DNA of 64,000 bases, taken from Pascua guehoae (taxonomy: Eukaryota > Basidiomycota > Tremellomycetes > Trichosporonales > Trichosporonaceae). A program made the position numbers and the translations under genes. Every line of letters starts with the position of its first letter. Position 1 is the first letter of the stretch. Shown in pieces: positions 42,719 to 56,200 of this stretch. Location: positions 689,606-753,605 of the forward strand of contig BCJX01000006.1 in NCBI GenBank assembly GCA_001600415.1, read 5' to 3'. The notes beneath the pieces were generated by a model that saw only the letters and a list, made by a program, of their open reading frames with translations, was not told the DNA's origin and did no database searches.

Positions 42719-44533
42719 CTACTTCCTGCCCTCGACCGCGCCAAGGCCCTGGCGAATAACGTCTGCGTCGAATACAGCATCGCTTGCGAGTGTGCCGAGT
42801 TTCTGGAGCGCCTGCTGCTGCTGGTTGAGGACGTCTGCAACCTCGGCGAGGAATTTTTCGTCGCCCGTCCAAGCCTCGGTCGGGGCGTGCCGTTGGCGGC
42901 GCAAGCGGCGGACCTCTTCGACGGCGCCCCAGAGCTCGTTGACCTGGCCAAGCATGCGGCCGCGGTTGGGTGCCTGGCGTTGGACGAGGCCGACGGTGCC
43001 GGCGCCCGACGACTTGACGCAGCGGCTCCCTGAGCGGCCGTCGAGGGCATCCTTGACGCCCTCGAGCGTGTGCTTCATCTCGCTCTCCTCGGGGCGGAAC
43101 GTCGAGCTCTGCGGCGGGGCGAGTGCCTGGGCCTGGGCGGCGAGGTGGAGCAAACGTTGGGTAAGCTGCGCGAGATTGGTCTGCAGCGCCTCGAGGCGGA
43201 CCGACGTCGTTAATGTCGTCTGGCGCGAGAGGTTGGCCAGTGCAGTGTTCAGCTCCTTGACGCGCTCCTGGTGCACGCTCGCCGTCTGTTCCTGCGCCTG
43301 CACACGCTTCTTCACATCGCCCCATCCGGTTGCGAGAACTGGCACCATCCTGTCGGGTCAGCAAAACAGGACGCGATACAGCCGTGGCGGCAGAAGCATC
43401 ACGCTCTCTGTCCTTGTTGTACCCACGAGTTCGGATCAGGATTATCCCGCACAGCACGGGCCCACTTGGCATCGTCGGTCGCGCCAGCGGGCCGTCCGTA
43501 CAGCTGCGCCGTGCCCGGGTCGACCACGTTGTAGAAGAAGTACTTGAAACGGCACTCGGGCGAGTTGACGTTCCAAGCGTTCTGGATCTCCATTATCCGG
43601 CTCGAGATGTCGGGTTCCTGCTGTTGCTGCGCAGTCGACGCGTACATGTTCTGTTGGGGCTGGGCAGTGCTGCCAAACATGCTCTGCTGGGGCTGAGTTG
43701 CGCCACCAAACACACTCTGCTGTTGCTGCGCCGCGCCACCAAACGCGTTCTGTTGGGGCTGGGCAGTGCTACCGAACAAGCTGGGCTGTTGTGCCCCTGC
43801 CGTCGACCCAAACAGGCCGCCAGTTTGTGTCGCAGGCTTGGCACCGAACAGGCCCCCTGCGGCGGGTGCGGCCGTGTTCGTCTGTCCAAAGAGACCACCA
43901 GTGTTCTGAGTCGTGCTGGCGCCGAGTGCCGAAGGCTGGGCTGTCGATCCGAACAAGCCAGTTGCAGGCTTGGCTGCCGTCGAGCCAAACAACCCTCCCT
44001 GCGCAGGTTGGGCGTTGGTCCCGAACAGCCCACCGCCAGCGGCCGGCTGTGCAGACGTCGATCCAAACAACCCCCCGCCAGCCTGTTGTTGTTGCTGTTG
44101 CTGCTGTTGTTGGCCGGCCTGCTGTCCAAACAGCCCTGTGCCCGTGCTTCCCTGAGCCGCATTCGTTGATCCGAACAGTCCCGTGCCACCAGTGTTGGTG
44201 TTGGTTGCACCAAACCCGCCCGCTGCGGGCTGCGCCGACGATCCAAACAGACCCGTCGCTGGCTTGGCCGCTGCGCCGAAGCCTGTGCCCGAGCCGCTCC
44301 CGAACAGGCCTCCCGTGTTCTGCTGGGGTTGGGCTGCACCAAACCCACCAAACCCGGTGTTGGTGCTAGTCGACGCGGCTGCGTTGTCTACATGTCAGAA
44401 GGCGCCAAAGGAGTGTTCGGAACGCACTGCCAAAGAGCGATGTCCCTTGCGTCTGGGGCTGCGCCGCGGCGCCTGGTTAAATCAGCAGCTAGAAACCGAG
44501 CAGGGAGCACTTGTACATACCGAAAATGGACAT
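42719..44533 (-). CDS. NUP57: GLFG nucleoporin, Nup54/Nup57 type (557 aa)
   Basis: Minus-strand exons 44533-44521 (13 nt, MSIF), 44472-44428, 44387-43403 and 43349-42719. Residues 5-280 are a natively unfolded FG region with many GLFG/GGLFG repeats in Ala/Gln/Thr spacers. Then comes the Nup54/57 signature NSPECRFKYFFYNVVDP followed by DNPDPNSW, and after the last intron MVPVLATGWGDVKKRVQAQE, leading into a coiled-coil C-terminus (ERVKELNTALANLSRQ, LNQQQQALQKLG). The protein is part of the Nsp1/Nup62 channel complex that controls nuclear transport. The last donor is GTGATG at 43402, weaker than consensus, but it is the only choice that keeps both conserved blocks in one frame. Confidence 0.9.
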
Positions 44534-44945
44534 GCTTGGCGCGCCGAGGGGGGCGATTGAGAGAGGTTTGGTGTGGAAGGAGGTGTTGTTGGTGTTGTAT
44601 TGTGTTGCGTCAGAACTTGCACCAACAGCAGCATCATCGCAATCGAACCAGGGCGCCCATCCACCAACTTCGGCGATATATCGGAAATAACCATGTGGCA
44701 CTTCACAGCTCCCAGCTCATCGCTCGCTCGCGCGTTTGGCCACTCGAGGTTTGAACGAGCAACAATGGCCTCGAACACACTCTGTCCATCTACACCATCC
44801 TTCGGCCCCCCTCACTTCCACCTCCATCATCCAGCTCGCTACTAACAGTGCCGACCTGGGACAGAAAACAAGCACGATCGGTGTTGCTTGACTTGCGACC
44901 AAAACCCTAAAAACTCGACCTCCTTCACCTCCACCCCATACCACT
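44534..44945. promoter_or_regulatory. Divergent promoter, NUP57 / KHDC4-like genes
   Basis: 412 bp between start codons 44533 (-) and 44946 (+); the only upstream space for both genes. Confidence 0.45.
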
Positions 44946-46398
44946 ATGGCCGAGGCAACCTCCACCGCGCCTGCCGCCGCGCCAGAGCAGCCCCGCAAGA
45001 GCCGATGGGACCAGCCCAAGACGGAGCCCGAGGCGTCCACAGACGGCAACCCCGATGTCCCCGCCGGCGCTCCTGTCAGCGAGGCCCAGGTGAACGAGGC
45101 CGCCCAAAAGGCTGCTGCGATCGCGGCCAAGATTGCTGCATCGTTACGCCCACCTGGATCGTCGGGCCAGGAGCTCGTCAAGACCAAGAAGGCAGCCGAG
45201 GGCGACTATGTCAAGGACATTGAGATCAATGACCTGCGCAATCGTTATGTCTTGACCAAGGCGGGAACGCAGAAGCAGGTGAGTTGGAAGGAAGCGGGTT
45301 CCCGCCGGTCATGGCTATGAAGGGGGAACTCGCACGTTGCCCCATGACTAACACAGCAGATTGAAGACGAGACCGGCGCGTCGATCGAGACCAAGGGCGT
45401 GTGGGTGCCCGACCGTACGCGCATGCCTCCGGGAGAAATGCCACTTTACCTGCACATTGTCGCCAAGTCGCAGATTATCCTGGACGCTGCCGTCCGCGAG
45501 GTCAACAAGCTCATCGACCAGGAGCTTGGCCCTCTCATCGAGGAGCGCACGCTCATTGCCCGTGCTCGCGCGACAGGTGCACCCCTTCCCCCCACCGTGA
45601 CCCAGACGAGGCAAAAGTGGCCCGAGGAGAAGCTCTTCATCAACCTTGAGCCGATGCGCAACTTCAACGTCCGCGCAAAGGTCGTCGGTCCCGGTGTGAG
45701 TTGTTGTCCCAGGGGCGGTCGATTTTGGTGATCGGTGACTCACACTACAGGGTATGTTTGTCAAGTTTATCCAGGCCGAGACTGGTGCGCGTGTGCAAAT
45801 CAAGGGACGCGGATCAGGCTTCCTCGAGAACGACTCGGGGCGCGAGTCGGACGAGCCCATGCACATCAGCATTGTGTGAGTATGACTGTCATGCTCAGTT
45901 CTTGGCCATAGTGCAGCGTTGACTGACGCGCAGGGCGCCAACAGACGACCAGATCGGGCGCGCCAAGCGGCTTGCTGATGACCTCCTGATGGTCCTGCGC
46001 ATCGAGTACGACAAGGCGCGCGGCGGCACCGGTGGCTACGGTGGTGGTGGTGGAGGTGGTGGCGGCTACGGCGCCGGTGCCAGTGCAGGCTACGGCCAAC
46101 AGCAACAGGGTGGCTATGCCCAGGGTGCCGCAGCCCCAGCCCAGGACGCGTACGCCGGCTACGGCCAGGCACAGCCCGCAGCAGCCGACGCATCTGCAGG
46201 AGCAGCGCCTGGTGCCGTGCCCCAGGAGGGAACCGACGCGTGGGCGCAGTACGCCGCATACTGGGCAGCGTACGGATACGACGTCAACGACCCGCAATGT
46301 AAGTCATGGCAAGTGGCGTGTACTCTAGTATCTGACGTTTTCCAGTCCAGGCATGGCAGGCATCGCAGATGCAGCAGGGAGGGGCACCGGCGGCCTAA
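44946..46398 (+). CDS. KHDC4: KH-domain RNA-binding protein, KHDC4-like (403 aa)
   Basis: Exons 44946-45278, 45360-45695, 45751-45875, 45934-46298 and 46346-46398, all in phase. The N-terminus carries RKSRWDQPK, the motif shared by this family and some splicing factors. The first conserved block reads EINDLRNRYVLTKAGTQKQ-IEDETGASI, a diverged KH domain. The second is a KH domain of the SF1/KHDC4 kind: FINLEPMRNFNVRAKVVGPG-GMFVKFIQAETGARVQIKGRG followed by ESDEPMHISI. A Gly-rich linker with a long G/Y run and an AWAQYAAYWAAYGYD C-terminus, as found in FUBP/KHDC4-type tails, complete it. Human KHDC4 (Blom7) promotes splicing as a spliceosome-associated factor. Nuclear pre-mRNA binding is therefore likely by homology. 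Confidence 0.88.
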
Positions 46399-47263
46399 GT
46401 GGTGGGGAATGGACCAATGGCCGAAAGCGGACACGATGGCTGAGGCCTCGACGTGTTTTGGCGCACGAGTGGAGCAGTGTAGCGAGCAGCGCAGATATAG
46501 AGCACGCGCAATCGCAATTTATGCATGTGTTACTAGCAGAAAGGGCTACGTAGATGGTGGTGTGTATGGGGAGGCAACGTTGGAAGAGGAAATCGAGGAG
46601 GGAGACAAAATTGCATAAAATGTGCAGCGGCTCGCAAAGCAGACTGAAAACCAACTCCGAAGAGCGTGGGCCAGCCTATATCAACCTGGGGCTGTCACGA
46701 GACGGCGCGACCAAAGGTCCTCATTCTAGCATCCGTTTTCTTCACTGTATCCTGGAGGTCACAGGAAACAGTGTACACACGCGATGCGGGCAAGTGGTGG
46801 GGGAAGGAGAGGAGGATGGGGAGGCAGGGGAGAGGAAGTTGGTAGGGATGGGGATGTGGTGAGTTGGCTCAGGCTGTCAATCGTCGTCGACAAGATCGGG
46901 GGTTGGCTCAAAGATACTTGGCGATGAGGGTGAAGGGGAGAAGAGGAGCAGTTAAGGGTTGCAAGATGCAGTTTGTGGATGAGAAAAGAATAGAGAAGAC
47001 GAAGAAAAGTGTGCGCGTCACGTCGTCGCAAAGTTCGTTGGTGCCGCTTCAACTTTGGGCCGGAAGTGATACTACCGCCACGTGGTCTTTGCCACATCAT
47101 TATTCGGGTGACTTGCCGCCGTTGATTTCTGACGTCTCTGGTGTATCCAGAAATTTGTGTTGACGGCCCTGTGCGATCCATCGTCCATTGTCCATTTACA
47201 GCGCCGTCGACCTTGAACAACGACGGTTGCTTGTTTCAGAGAGACAAGTGACGAGATACCAAA
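46399..47263. other. Intergenic; MDN1 promoter side
   Basis: About 860 bp between two plus-strand genes. No gene or repeat is supported; purine-rich stretches at about 46795-46860 and 46930-47000. Confidence 0.4.
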
Positions 47264-50200
47264 ATGGCCGACATTGCTGGGGATACCCAGCCAGGCCCGG
47301 GCGCGTGAGTCACTGCATTGCTCAGAGGGTGCCTCAGGACCATAGTGGTCCATAATGTCGACTTTGTTGGCTGACATTTGCCACAGTCCTAGCGCCTCGC
47401 CTTCACCAGCACCCGAACCTCTATCAACACCCCGGACACTCTCTCCGCTCTGCCTTCACCTTTCGCAGCGCCTCGCATCCCTCGCTGCAGACCTCGACCA
47501 TGCCCTGCCCCAAACTACTCCGTCTGCAGCCGCACTCCTTCCCGAACTCGCACGCCTCGCCTCCAACCCCGCCAGCGCCGATGCGGTTCTCCGCCGCTTT
47601 GCGCCTCTGGCACTGGACGTGCTCGCCCGCTGGCTTGATGAGACTCCAACTACAGACGTCTGGGAGGCACGTCTCTGTGTTCTTGCCAGCATTGCCGAGC
47701 CGCGACCGGATCTTTGGCAGTGCGTACCGGCGCATCTCACCCATTGTGGGATGTGTTCTCAACCCCTTCTCTAAGGCCTTGGGACCTTGGAGCTTGTGCT
47801 GACTAGACAGACTGATCACTGCGTTCCTCGACGTTTCCCCCTTCGCTGCCTGCCCACTCACGACCCTCGGCGACGCAGCGTCGGCGCCGACGGACCGGGC
47901 TCAGGCTCTCCTCCTCGCCTACTACCGCCTCCTGATCGCCGACCCACGTTTGGCGATACGGCGCGATTGGCCCACCGCGCCACTTCATGCTCTGCGCGCA
48001 CACTCTGATGCGGGTGTCCGTCTCCTTGCGGTCCAAGTCCTCGCCAAGGTGCGAGGGTGGAGCGAGGCGCGACGGACAGAGATGGAGGCGTGTGTCGGTG
48101 GCGATGCGCCGATTGCCTTTGGATGGACAAGAGACGAAGCTGGAACCTCGACACCTGCGATGGTCGACGGCTGGATGCTTCCTGTCCTCGAGTCCCGAAG
48201 GGTGCTCGCATACGACTCTGATAAGCAGCGCCCTGACGAGACAGAGGAGAGCGTCGCCGAGACGGACCTCTCTCGGCGCACAACGGTTGTCGGCGGACAA
48301 CTCTTCCTTCGCCACGCTGCCTCAATTCCTGCAGCTCCACTTGTGCACGTTGCAACTGCTGCAATGGACACCGCCATTGCAGAGATCTCCCCGCGCCTCT
48401 CGCGCGGCACCCCAGTGCTCATCTCGGCTCCACCATCAGCTGGTAAGACGCACATTGTCCAGCATCTCTCTGGGCAACTGTATCCGTCTCATCTGCCGAC
48501 GTCGCGTATCCTCACAATTCCTCTGGCCGACACCACCATTGATGTAAAGTCCCTCATTGGGACGTACGTCTCATCTCCAACCAAGCCCGGTACATTTGAA
48601 TGGATGGAAGGTGCGCTCGCCAAGGCCGTTCGCGCAGGTCGCTGGGTTGTGTTTGAGGACATCGACAAGGCCAGCCTGGAAATGCTCGTCACCATCTCCG
48701 GGTTGACCAAGTCTCTCCACCTCGGCCGCATCGGGCGCCGTGCTACACTCGCCGTTCCAGGCCGTGATGAGATCGAGGCCGGCGACGGCTTTGCAGTGTT
48801 TGCCACCCGCACCATCCGCTCGGATGCATCCACGCCGCCCACATTTTTCGGACACCTGGACTTTGCCGAGGTGACCCTCCTCCCACCTTCGGATGAGGAC
48901 ATTCTCGCCATTCTTGAGGCGCAGTTCACTCGCCTCCCACGCACCGTTACCGCAGCCCTTGTGGCAGTCTGGCGTGACTTGCGGCCTCTGGCCAAGACGA
49001 GCGGCCAGGTTAAGGCGCGCGACATTGGTCTGAGAGACCTGGAGAAGTGGTGTGCTCGTGTCCAGCGCGCTCTGCCACCGCCTGCATCCTTGGCTGCCCT
49101 CGAGGCGTCAGGCGCAGGTGCCTTTGGGAACGCAGTGTTTCAGGACGAAGTCTTCCTCGAGGCTGCGGACATCTTCATCGCCTCGCTTGACAACCGCGCC
49201 GGCTCAGCCGAGAAGCGTACACGGATGGTCCATGCCATTGCCTCTGGCTTGGGAATGGACGAGGAACGTGCAACGTCGCTCCTCGACAGCCGTCGTCCCC
49301 GACTCGAGGCCGAGCGTGGAAATCCACAAATCCACGTCGGACGGTATGCTCTCGAGGCGGCCGTTAGCAAACGCCGCCGTCAAGCGGACGACAGGCCGTA
49401 TGCGCTCACTCGCCCATCACTCGTCGCACTGGAGCGCATCTCCGCATCGGTGGCGCTTGCCGAGCCTACTCTCCTCGTCGGTGAGACAGGTACTGGTAAG
49501 ACGACCAGTGTGCAGCACCTTGCTACTCTGGTTGGCAAGCCACTTACCGCCCTCAACCTCAGCACCCAGACGGAGACGAGTGATCTCGTCGGTGGCTTCA
49601 AGCCCATCGATGCTGCTGCAGCTGCCCGCACCCTACACGTGCGCTGGCAAAAGCTCTTCACCGACACGTTTTCTATCGGCAAGGCCCAGAACGGCGCCTA
49701 CCTTGAGGCGGCATCCAAGGCGCTGTCTGCTCGCAAGTGGGGCCGCTGTGCCGACTTGTGGGCGACGTCTGCGCGCCGTGCAGTCGACAAGCTCGCCAAG
49801 ACCAAGGAGCCCAAGGATGTCAAAATGGACGAGCCTGGGGACAAAGACCCCAGGAAGCGTCGCAAGATTGTCAACAAGGCCGCCCGTGCTGCCGTCCTGT
49901 GGCAAGCGCTGCTGGTTGACATTGCCGACTTTGACCTGCACCACGTCAAGATGAAGAGCAAGCTTGTCTTTTCGTTTGTCGAAGGCCCACTCGTCAAGGC
50001 ACTCAAGAATGGCGAGTGGATCCTCCTTGACGAGGTCAACCTCGCGACGCAGGAGACACTCGAGGCTATCGCTACAATCCTCGAGGCGTCCACCGCCTCT
50101 TTGGTCCTCACCGAGCGTGGTGATGTCGAGCCCATCCCTCGCCATCCCGATTTCCGCCTGTTTGCTTGCATGAACCCCGCAACTGATGTGGGCAAGAAGG

Positions 50201-53200
50201 ATCTTCCAGCCAGTCTGCGCGCACGCTTCACCGAGCTCTATGTCCCGCCACCCGATGACGACCGTGAGGCACTCATCGCTATCGTGGAAGGCTACCTCGG
50301 CGACGCAGCTGCTGGCGATCGCGGGGTGATCCTCGATATCGTTGAGCTGTACACCACCCTCAAACGTCTCTCGGCGGCCAAGGAGATTGTCGACGGATCC
50401 AACACTGCCCCGCATTTCAGCATGCGTACGCTCGCACGTGCTCTCATGTTTGCTGTCCAGACGGCACCCATCTTTGGCCTCCGCCGTGGACTCTGGGAAG
50501 GTGTACTTATGGCGTTCACCATGTCGCTGGATGTTGAGAGTTCGCGCAAGGCGCACGAGGTGTGCGACAGGTTCATCCTGGCGCCCATGAAGAACGCGCG
50601 TGCTGTTCTGGCCCAGATTCCAACCCTCCCAGCCAGCCTCGACCCTGACGACTATGTTCGCTTTGGCGCATTCTGGCTCAAGCGTGGGCCAATGCCTCCT
50701 GCTCCAGAATCCCGATACGTTATCACGCCGTCCGTGCAGGCCAAGCTCTCGGACCTCGCTCGCGTCATCCTCACCAAGAGGTATCCTGTCCTTATTCAGG
50801 GTCCGACGTCCGCGGGTAAGACCTCGGCAGTCGAGTTCCTGGCGCGCCAGACTGGTCACCGCTTTGTCCGTATCAACAACCACGAGCACACGGATATCCA
50901 GGAATACCTAGGTACGTACGTTACAGACCCACAGACCGGCAACCTCGTCTTCCAGGAGGGTCTCCTCGTCACCGCAGTCCGTCAAGGACATTGGATCGTT
51001 TTGGACGAGCTCAACCTTGCGCCCACCGATGTGCTCGAGGCACTCAACCGTCTGCTCGATGACAATCGCGAGCTCGTCATTCCCGAGACACAAGAGGTGA
51101 TCAAGCCCCACCCCAACTTTATCCTCTTTGCGACCCAGAACCCGCCAGGACTGTACGCCGGCCGAAAGGTGCTGTCGCGTGCGTTCCGCAACCGTTTCCT
51201 CGAGGTGCACTTTGACGATGTGCCCAAGGATGAGCTGGAGACCATTTTGTGCCAGCGTTGTGCGATTGCGCCCACATACGCCAAGCGCATTGTCCAGGTC
51301 TTTGAAGAGCTGCGACACCGTCGCCAAGCATCGCGTGTCTTTGAGTCCAAGTCGTCGTTTGCAACCCTGCGTGACCTCTTCCGCTGGGCGGAGCGTGGTG
51401 CCGTCGGGTACCAGCAGCTGGCCGACGACGGCTACATGCTGCTCGCTGAGCGTGCCCGTGCAGATGAAGACAAGGTCGTGATCCAGGAAGTGATCGAAAA
51501 GATCATGAAGGTCAAGATCGACGTCGACAGCATGTACCGCCTGTTTGACGGCGCCGAGGGAAGCATCTTTTCGCGCCTTCCGTTCAAGGCTCTGCCGGAG
51601 AGCAGCATGGTGTGGACACGCGCGATGCAGCGCCTCTTCGCCCTCGTTGCGACTGCCGCCGCACACGACGAGCCTGTGCTCCTCGTTGGCGAGACCGGTT
51701 GCGGCAAGACGAGTGTGTGTGAGGTGCTGGCTGCCGCCTTTGGCCAGAAGCTTGTCGGCATCAACTGTCACCAGAATATGGAGACTGCCGACCTGCTTGG
51801 TAGCCAGCGACCCGTACGCAACAGGCACGAACGTCGTTCAAAGGTCCTTGCTCGACTCGTCGAGCTCGGTGCCCAGGTGGACCCCGCCGCGGACGACGAT
51901 GCCCTCCTTGCAATCGCCGCCGAGATTCAGAAGCGCGAGGGAGTTGACGATGCGACTCGTTTCGCGGCACGTGAAGTCCAGCGTGAGATCAAGAAGCTTT
52001 CGGCCCTGTTCGAGTGGGTGGATGGCCCGCTCATCCACGCCATGGTGGACGGCGATCTTCTTCTCCTCGACGAAGTATCCCTTGCCGACGACTCGGTGCT
52101 CGAGCGTCTCAACTCGGTCCTCGAACCTGGACGCACACTTGTGCTTGCTGAAAAGGGTGGCGTCGACATTGACGAGGCGACCATCGTTGCCAACCCCCGC
52201 TTCCACGTTGTGGCTACCATGAACCCTGGTGGCGACTTTGGCAAGAAGGAGCTCTCGCCCGCCCTTCGTAACCGTTTCACCGAAATCTGGGTTCCTGCTC
52301 TTGGCAACCGCGACGACCTCCTCCAGATCATCGCTCAGAGCTGCCGGCACGAGCAGCTTATCCCCACGGGACCTCTTATTCTCGACTTTCTCAACTGGTT
52401 CGGCGAGCGTGTGGGCGACTCGTCGGGCCTTGGTCTTCGTGACATCCTCGCCTGGGTCAACTTTTCCAACCAAATGTTCGAAAAGGGCACACTGAGTGTG
52501 GCTGCTGCATTCGTGGGTTAAAACACTCCTCGCATTGGCTAACCCATCCAGCATCACGGTGGACAGATGGTCATTATTGATGGCCTCGAGTCTCTTCCGC
52601 AGGTCGCTGGCTCGTCGACGGCGTCCGTTGCGACCCTTCGCGGCGAATGTCTCGAAAAGCTAACCGCCATGGCTGCAACACTGGGAGAGACCACGTCGTC
52701 GACATCAGACACGACGTTCACCGTCACTGCTGATACTGTGGCAATTGATGGCTTTACCGTTCCTCGCGGCCCACTGGCGTCGGCTGACACGGCATTCCGC
52801 TTTAACGCGCCAACGACGGCGCTTAACGCCATGCGTGTTCTGCGTGGCTGCCAGCTGCCCAAGGCCATCCTTCTCGAAGGCTCCCCTGGCGTTGGCAAGA
52901 CATCCCTTGTCGCAGCACTCGCCGCTACCGCTGGCTACAACCTTCAACGTATCAACTTGTCCGACCAGACAGACTTGATTGACCTCTTCGGTTCCGACTT
53001 GCCTGTTGAGGGTGGAGCGGCCGGCGAATTCCAGTGGCGCGATGCAGCTTTCCTCGACGCGATGCAGAAGGGCGATTGGGTCCTCCTGGACGAGATGAAC
53101 CTGGCGTCCCAGACTGTGCTGGAGGGCTTGAACGCGGTCCTCGACCACCGTGGAACGGTCTACATTCCCGAATTGGGCCGCTCGTTCGACCGTCACCCCG

Positions 53201-56200
53201 CGTTCCGCGTTTTCGCTGCCCAGAACCCCCTCACGCAAGGCGGTGGCCGCAAGGGTCTGCCCAAGTCGTTCCTCAACCGTTTTACCAAGGTGTATCTCCA
53301 GGAACACACGCCCGAGGACCTGCTGCTCATTTGCCGTGGGTTGCACCCTGCACCCGAGGAGATTGTGCAGCAGATGATCACGTTCAACGAGCGCATCCGC
53401 GAAGCCACAATGGTGACGCGCACAATTGGGCGTGAAGGCTCGCCTTGGGAGTTCAACCTGCGTGACCTGTTCCGTTGGTTTGGCCTCCTCGCCAAGCGGA
53501 ATGGCCTTGAAGCGACCGACCACCCAGTCGAGCACCTGCGCACCGTCTACCTCCAGCGATTCCGCAACACCGTGGATCGCGCCAACGTGGCGCGCATCTT
53601 TGAAAGCGTGTTCGGTGTTGCTCCGGTGTCCACTCGCCCGTCTCCCTTCGTTACCCCGTCGTATCTCCAGATCGGTCACGCCGCTGTGCCTCGCGCGCAC
53701 GCTGCCACTATCGACCTCCCTCTCCAGCCATACCAGCTTCCACTCGCTGAGAGCGTTCTGAAGACTGTTGAGATGGGCTGGCTCGTCATCCTTGCCGGTG
53801 ACAACGGGTGCGGGAAACGCGACCTCGTTCGCGCCATCGCTTCGGCGGCAGGCCGTCCCCTCGGCGAGTTTGCGATGCACCCTGGTGTCGACACGAGCGA
53901 AATCCTCGGCACCTTCGAACAGCAGGACGGTTTCCGCGTCCTCGACGCGGTTGTGCGTACTTTGCGCACGGCGCTTGAAGCTGCTGCGGAGGTGCACCCC
54001 ACAGCCGCAGCACGCGTGGCCGAGCTCTTGGCAGCGCGTGAACGGTGCAACGACGCGCGCATGCTCGACGCAGCGGACGGATTCCTCGCTACCGCTCACT
54101 CGATCCTTGCGGACCTGAGCGCAGCTGGCATGAGCACCAAGGCAGCAGAGCGTGCGGTTGCCAACGCCGAACGCTCTGGGCCCAGCTCTGGCTTTGCGTG
54201 GGTCGACGGACAACTCCTCGATGCAATTCGCACCGGCGGATGGTTCCTCGTCTCGGACGCCAACTTGTGCAGCGCCTCGGTGCTTGACCGTCTCAACTCA
54301 CTCTGTGAGATTGACGGCGTTCTGGTCATGAGCGAGAAGGGTAGCGCCTCGGGTGTCCCAGAGGTCATTCGCCCCCACGAAAACTTCCGCCTCTTTATGA
54401 CCTACGACCCGCGCCACGGCGAGCTGTCGCGTGCGATGCGCAACCGTGGCGTGGAGCTGTACGTCGACGCACCCGACTCTGCGCCCCTGCCCACGCCGAC
54501 GACGTTTTCTCTCTCCGACACTGCCGTCCTCCGCAGCGTCGAGGGGCTGCGCGCTGCGTACGACCCAGCTCTTGCCCATGCGCCTTTTGTCGCTAACCTC
54601 ACGGCACTGCAAAGTCGTGCCGTGCCGTCTCTAATTGAGCGTTATGCCTTACTTGGTGACGAGATGCTTCGTGCAGCCGTCGAGTTCCTGCGCCAATCAG
54701 ACGTCACCAGTGCGATCACAAACGAGAGTAGTGTTTTGTCTCAGCGCCTCGCGGTTGCTCTTGCAGCTGAGCTGCCCTTTGACGCTTCAATCGACCCCAA
54801 TGTCCCTGGCGATCAACACCTCGTACGCGCACTTCAGCTCGTCCTGCGCAACTTCGCCGCTCGTACTGCGACGGACGCCTGGATCGCCGACCCCAACAAC
54901 GCAAAGTCCATCCTCTCTGCATCGGCCCTGGTTACTCGTCGTGGTACCTCCCGCCGCAAGGCTACGGTCGGCGACGGTGTATTCCCTCTTGTGACCGCTG
55001 TGCGCAATGTGCTTCCTGCACTCGCTGTCGCCGGTCTCTCCGATGCTGCGGCTTTGCCCGCCGCCGAGGCAATGCTTCTGCTCCTTGCCCTCGTCGAGGA
55101 GCACAGCCAGTCTGAGGTGTTCGACTACTCGTCTGTTCAACTCCTTGCCTCGTGGCTCCAGGAGCGTCTCGAGGTATTTGGCCCCGATCCTTTTGTGACT
55201 GCAACACTCGGCGCTGTCCGCACCCTCGCAAAAGCGACTGCCATCTCCAAGGGTCTTGGACAAGCAGGTGTGTGGACGCTCTTCCGCACTGGGCAGTTAC
55301 CACCCGAAGCGCGTGCTCAACTCGCCACTCTTGTCGATCGCCTGGATACCGTCACCGACGCCCCGCTCCGGCGCGACGCTGTGCACGCACTCGCTGCCGC
55401 CGTAGCTCAGGGATTCCCTGAGGCTGCGGTCGCCGAGCTGTCTGCACTCATCGACACACTCCCCCGCCGCGCGCCCGAATCGACAGCGAGTGACGCACCG
55501 TGGTCCAACGCACTGGTGGCGCACGTTATCGAGCTCGACCTCCTGTCGCGCGCCGCAAAGACGGGGTCGGCGGACGAGCGCACGCTCGTCCTCTTGGCTA
55601 GCGCGGCAGATGCTCGACCAGCCCACCTACTCGATGTCCACGGCCTCGGCCGCAGTAAGGGCGCAACTCTCGGCGCCATTGCAGGCTGGCTAGGCCGCCT
55701 CTGGGACGAGGGTGGCCCAGGTGCCATCTTCCAGCCTGTCAACCTCGCGGCGGCACTGCGCTTCAGTCGTGCGCAGACCACGCCCATGGCGGAAATCCGC
55801 AGCATGGATGATGCGCTCGCATTCACGACGCAGGCTACTCTGTGGACCGCAGGTAACCAGGACGAGCGACTCGACAAGGCCAAGTCTATCGCTCTGGCTC
55901 TCCTTGGAATGGTGCTCGGCGCCTTTGGCGCCTCACTTGATGCCAACCAATCCGACATCGGTGTGGGTTCCGCCGCCTCGCGGGATGACGAGTCCGCAAA
56001 CGACTATCTCCGCCAGGTATTCCACGCTCGCGTAGCCCCAGCTCTCCTTGCTCTTCAGCGCGAGGAGAACCTCAACACTATCGGCCACGTGTGGCATGCT
56101 GTTGCGCACCTCATCCTGGATCTCTTCGTGACGAATGTTCCTATCGACCCCGGAGTCCGCCGTGTTCTCCTCGGCGAGGTTGTCAGCGCTCAGCTCGTCG

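Noticed and set aside
49633..50889. 418-codon minus frame within MDN1
   Set aside because: It overlaps the AAA2-AAA3 coding region with intact Walker motifs on the plus strand; a codon-bias shadow.
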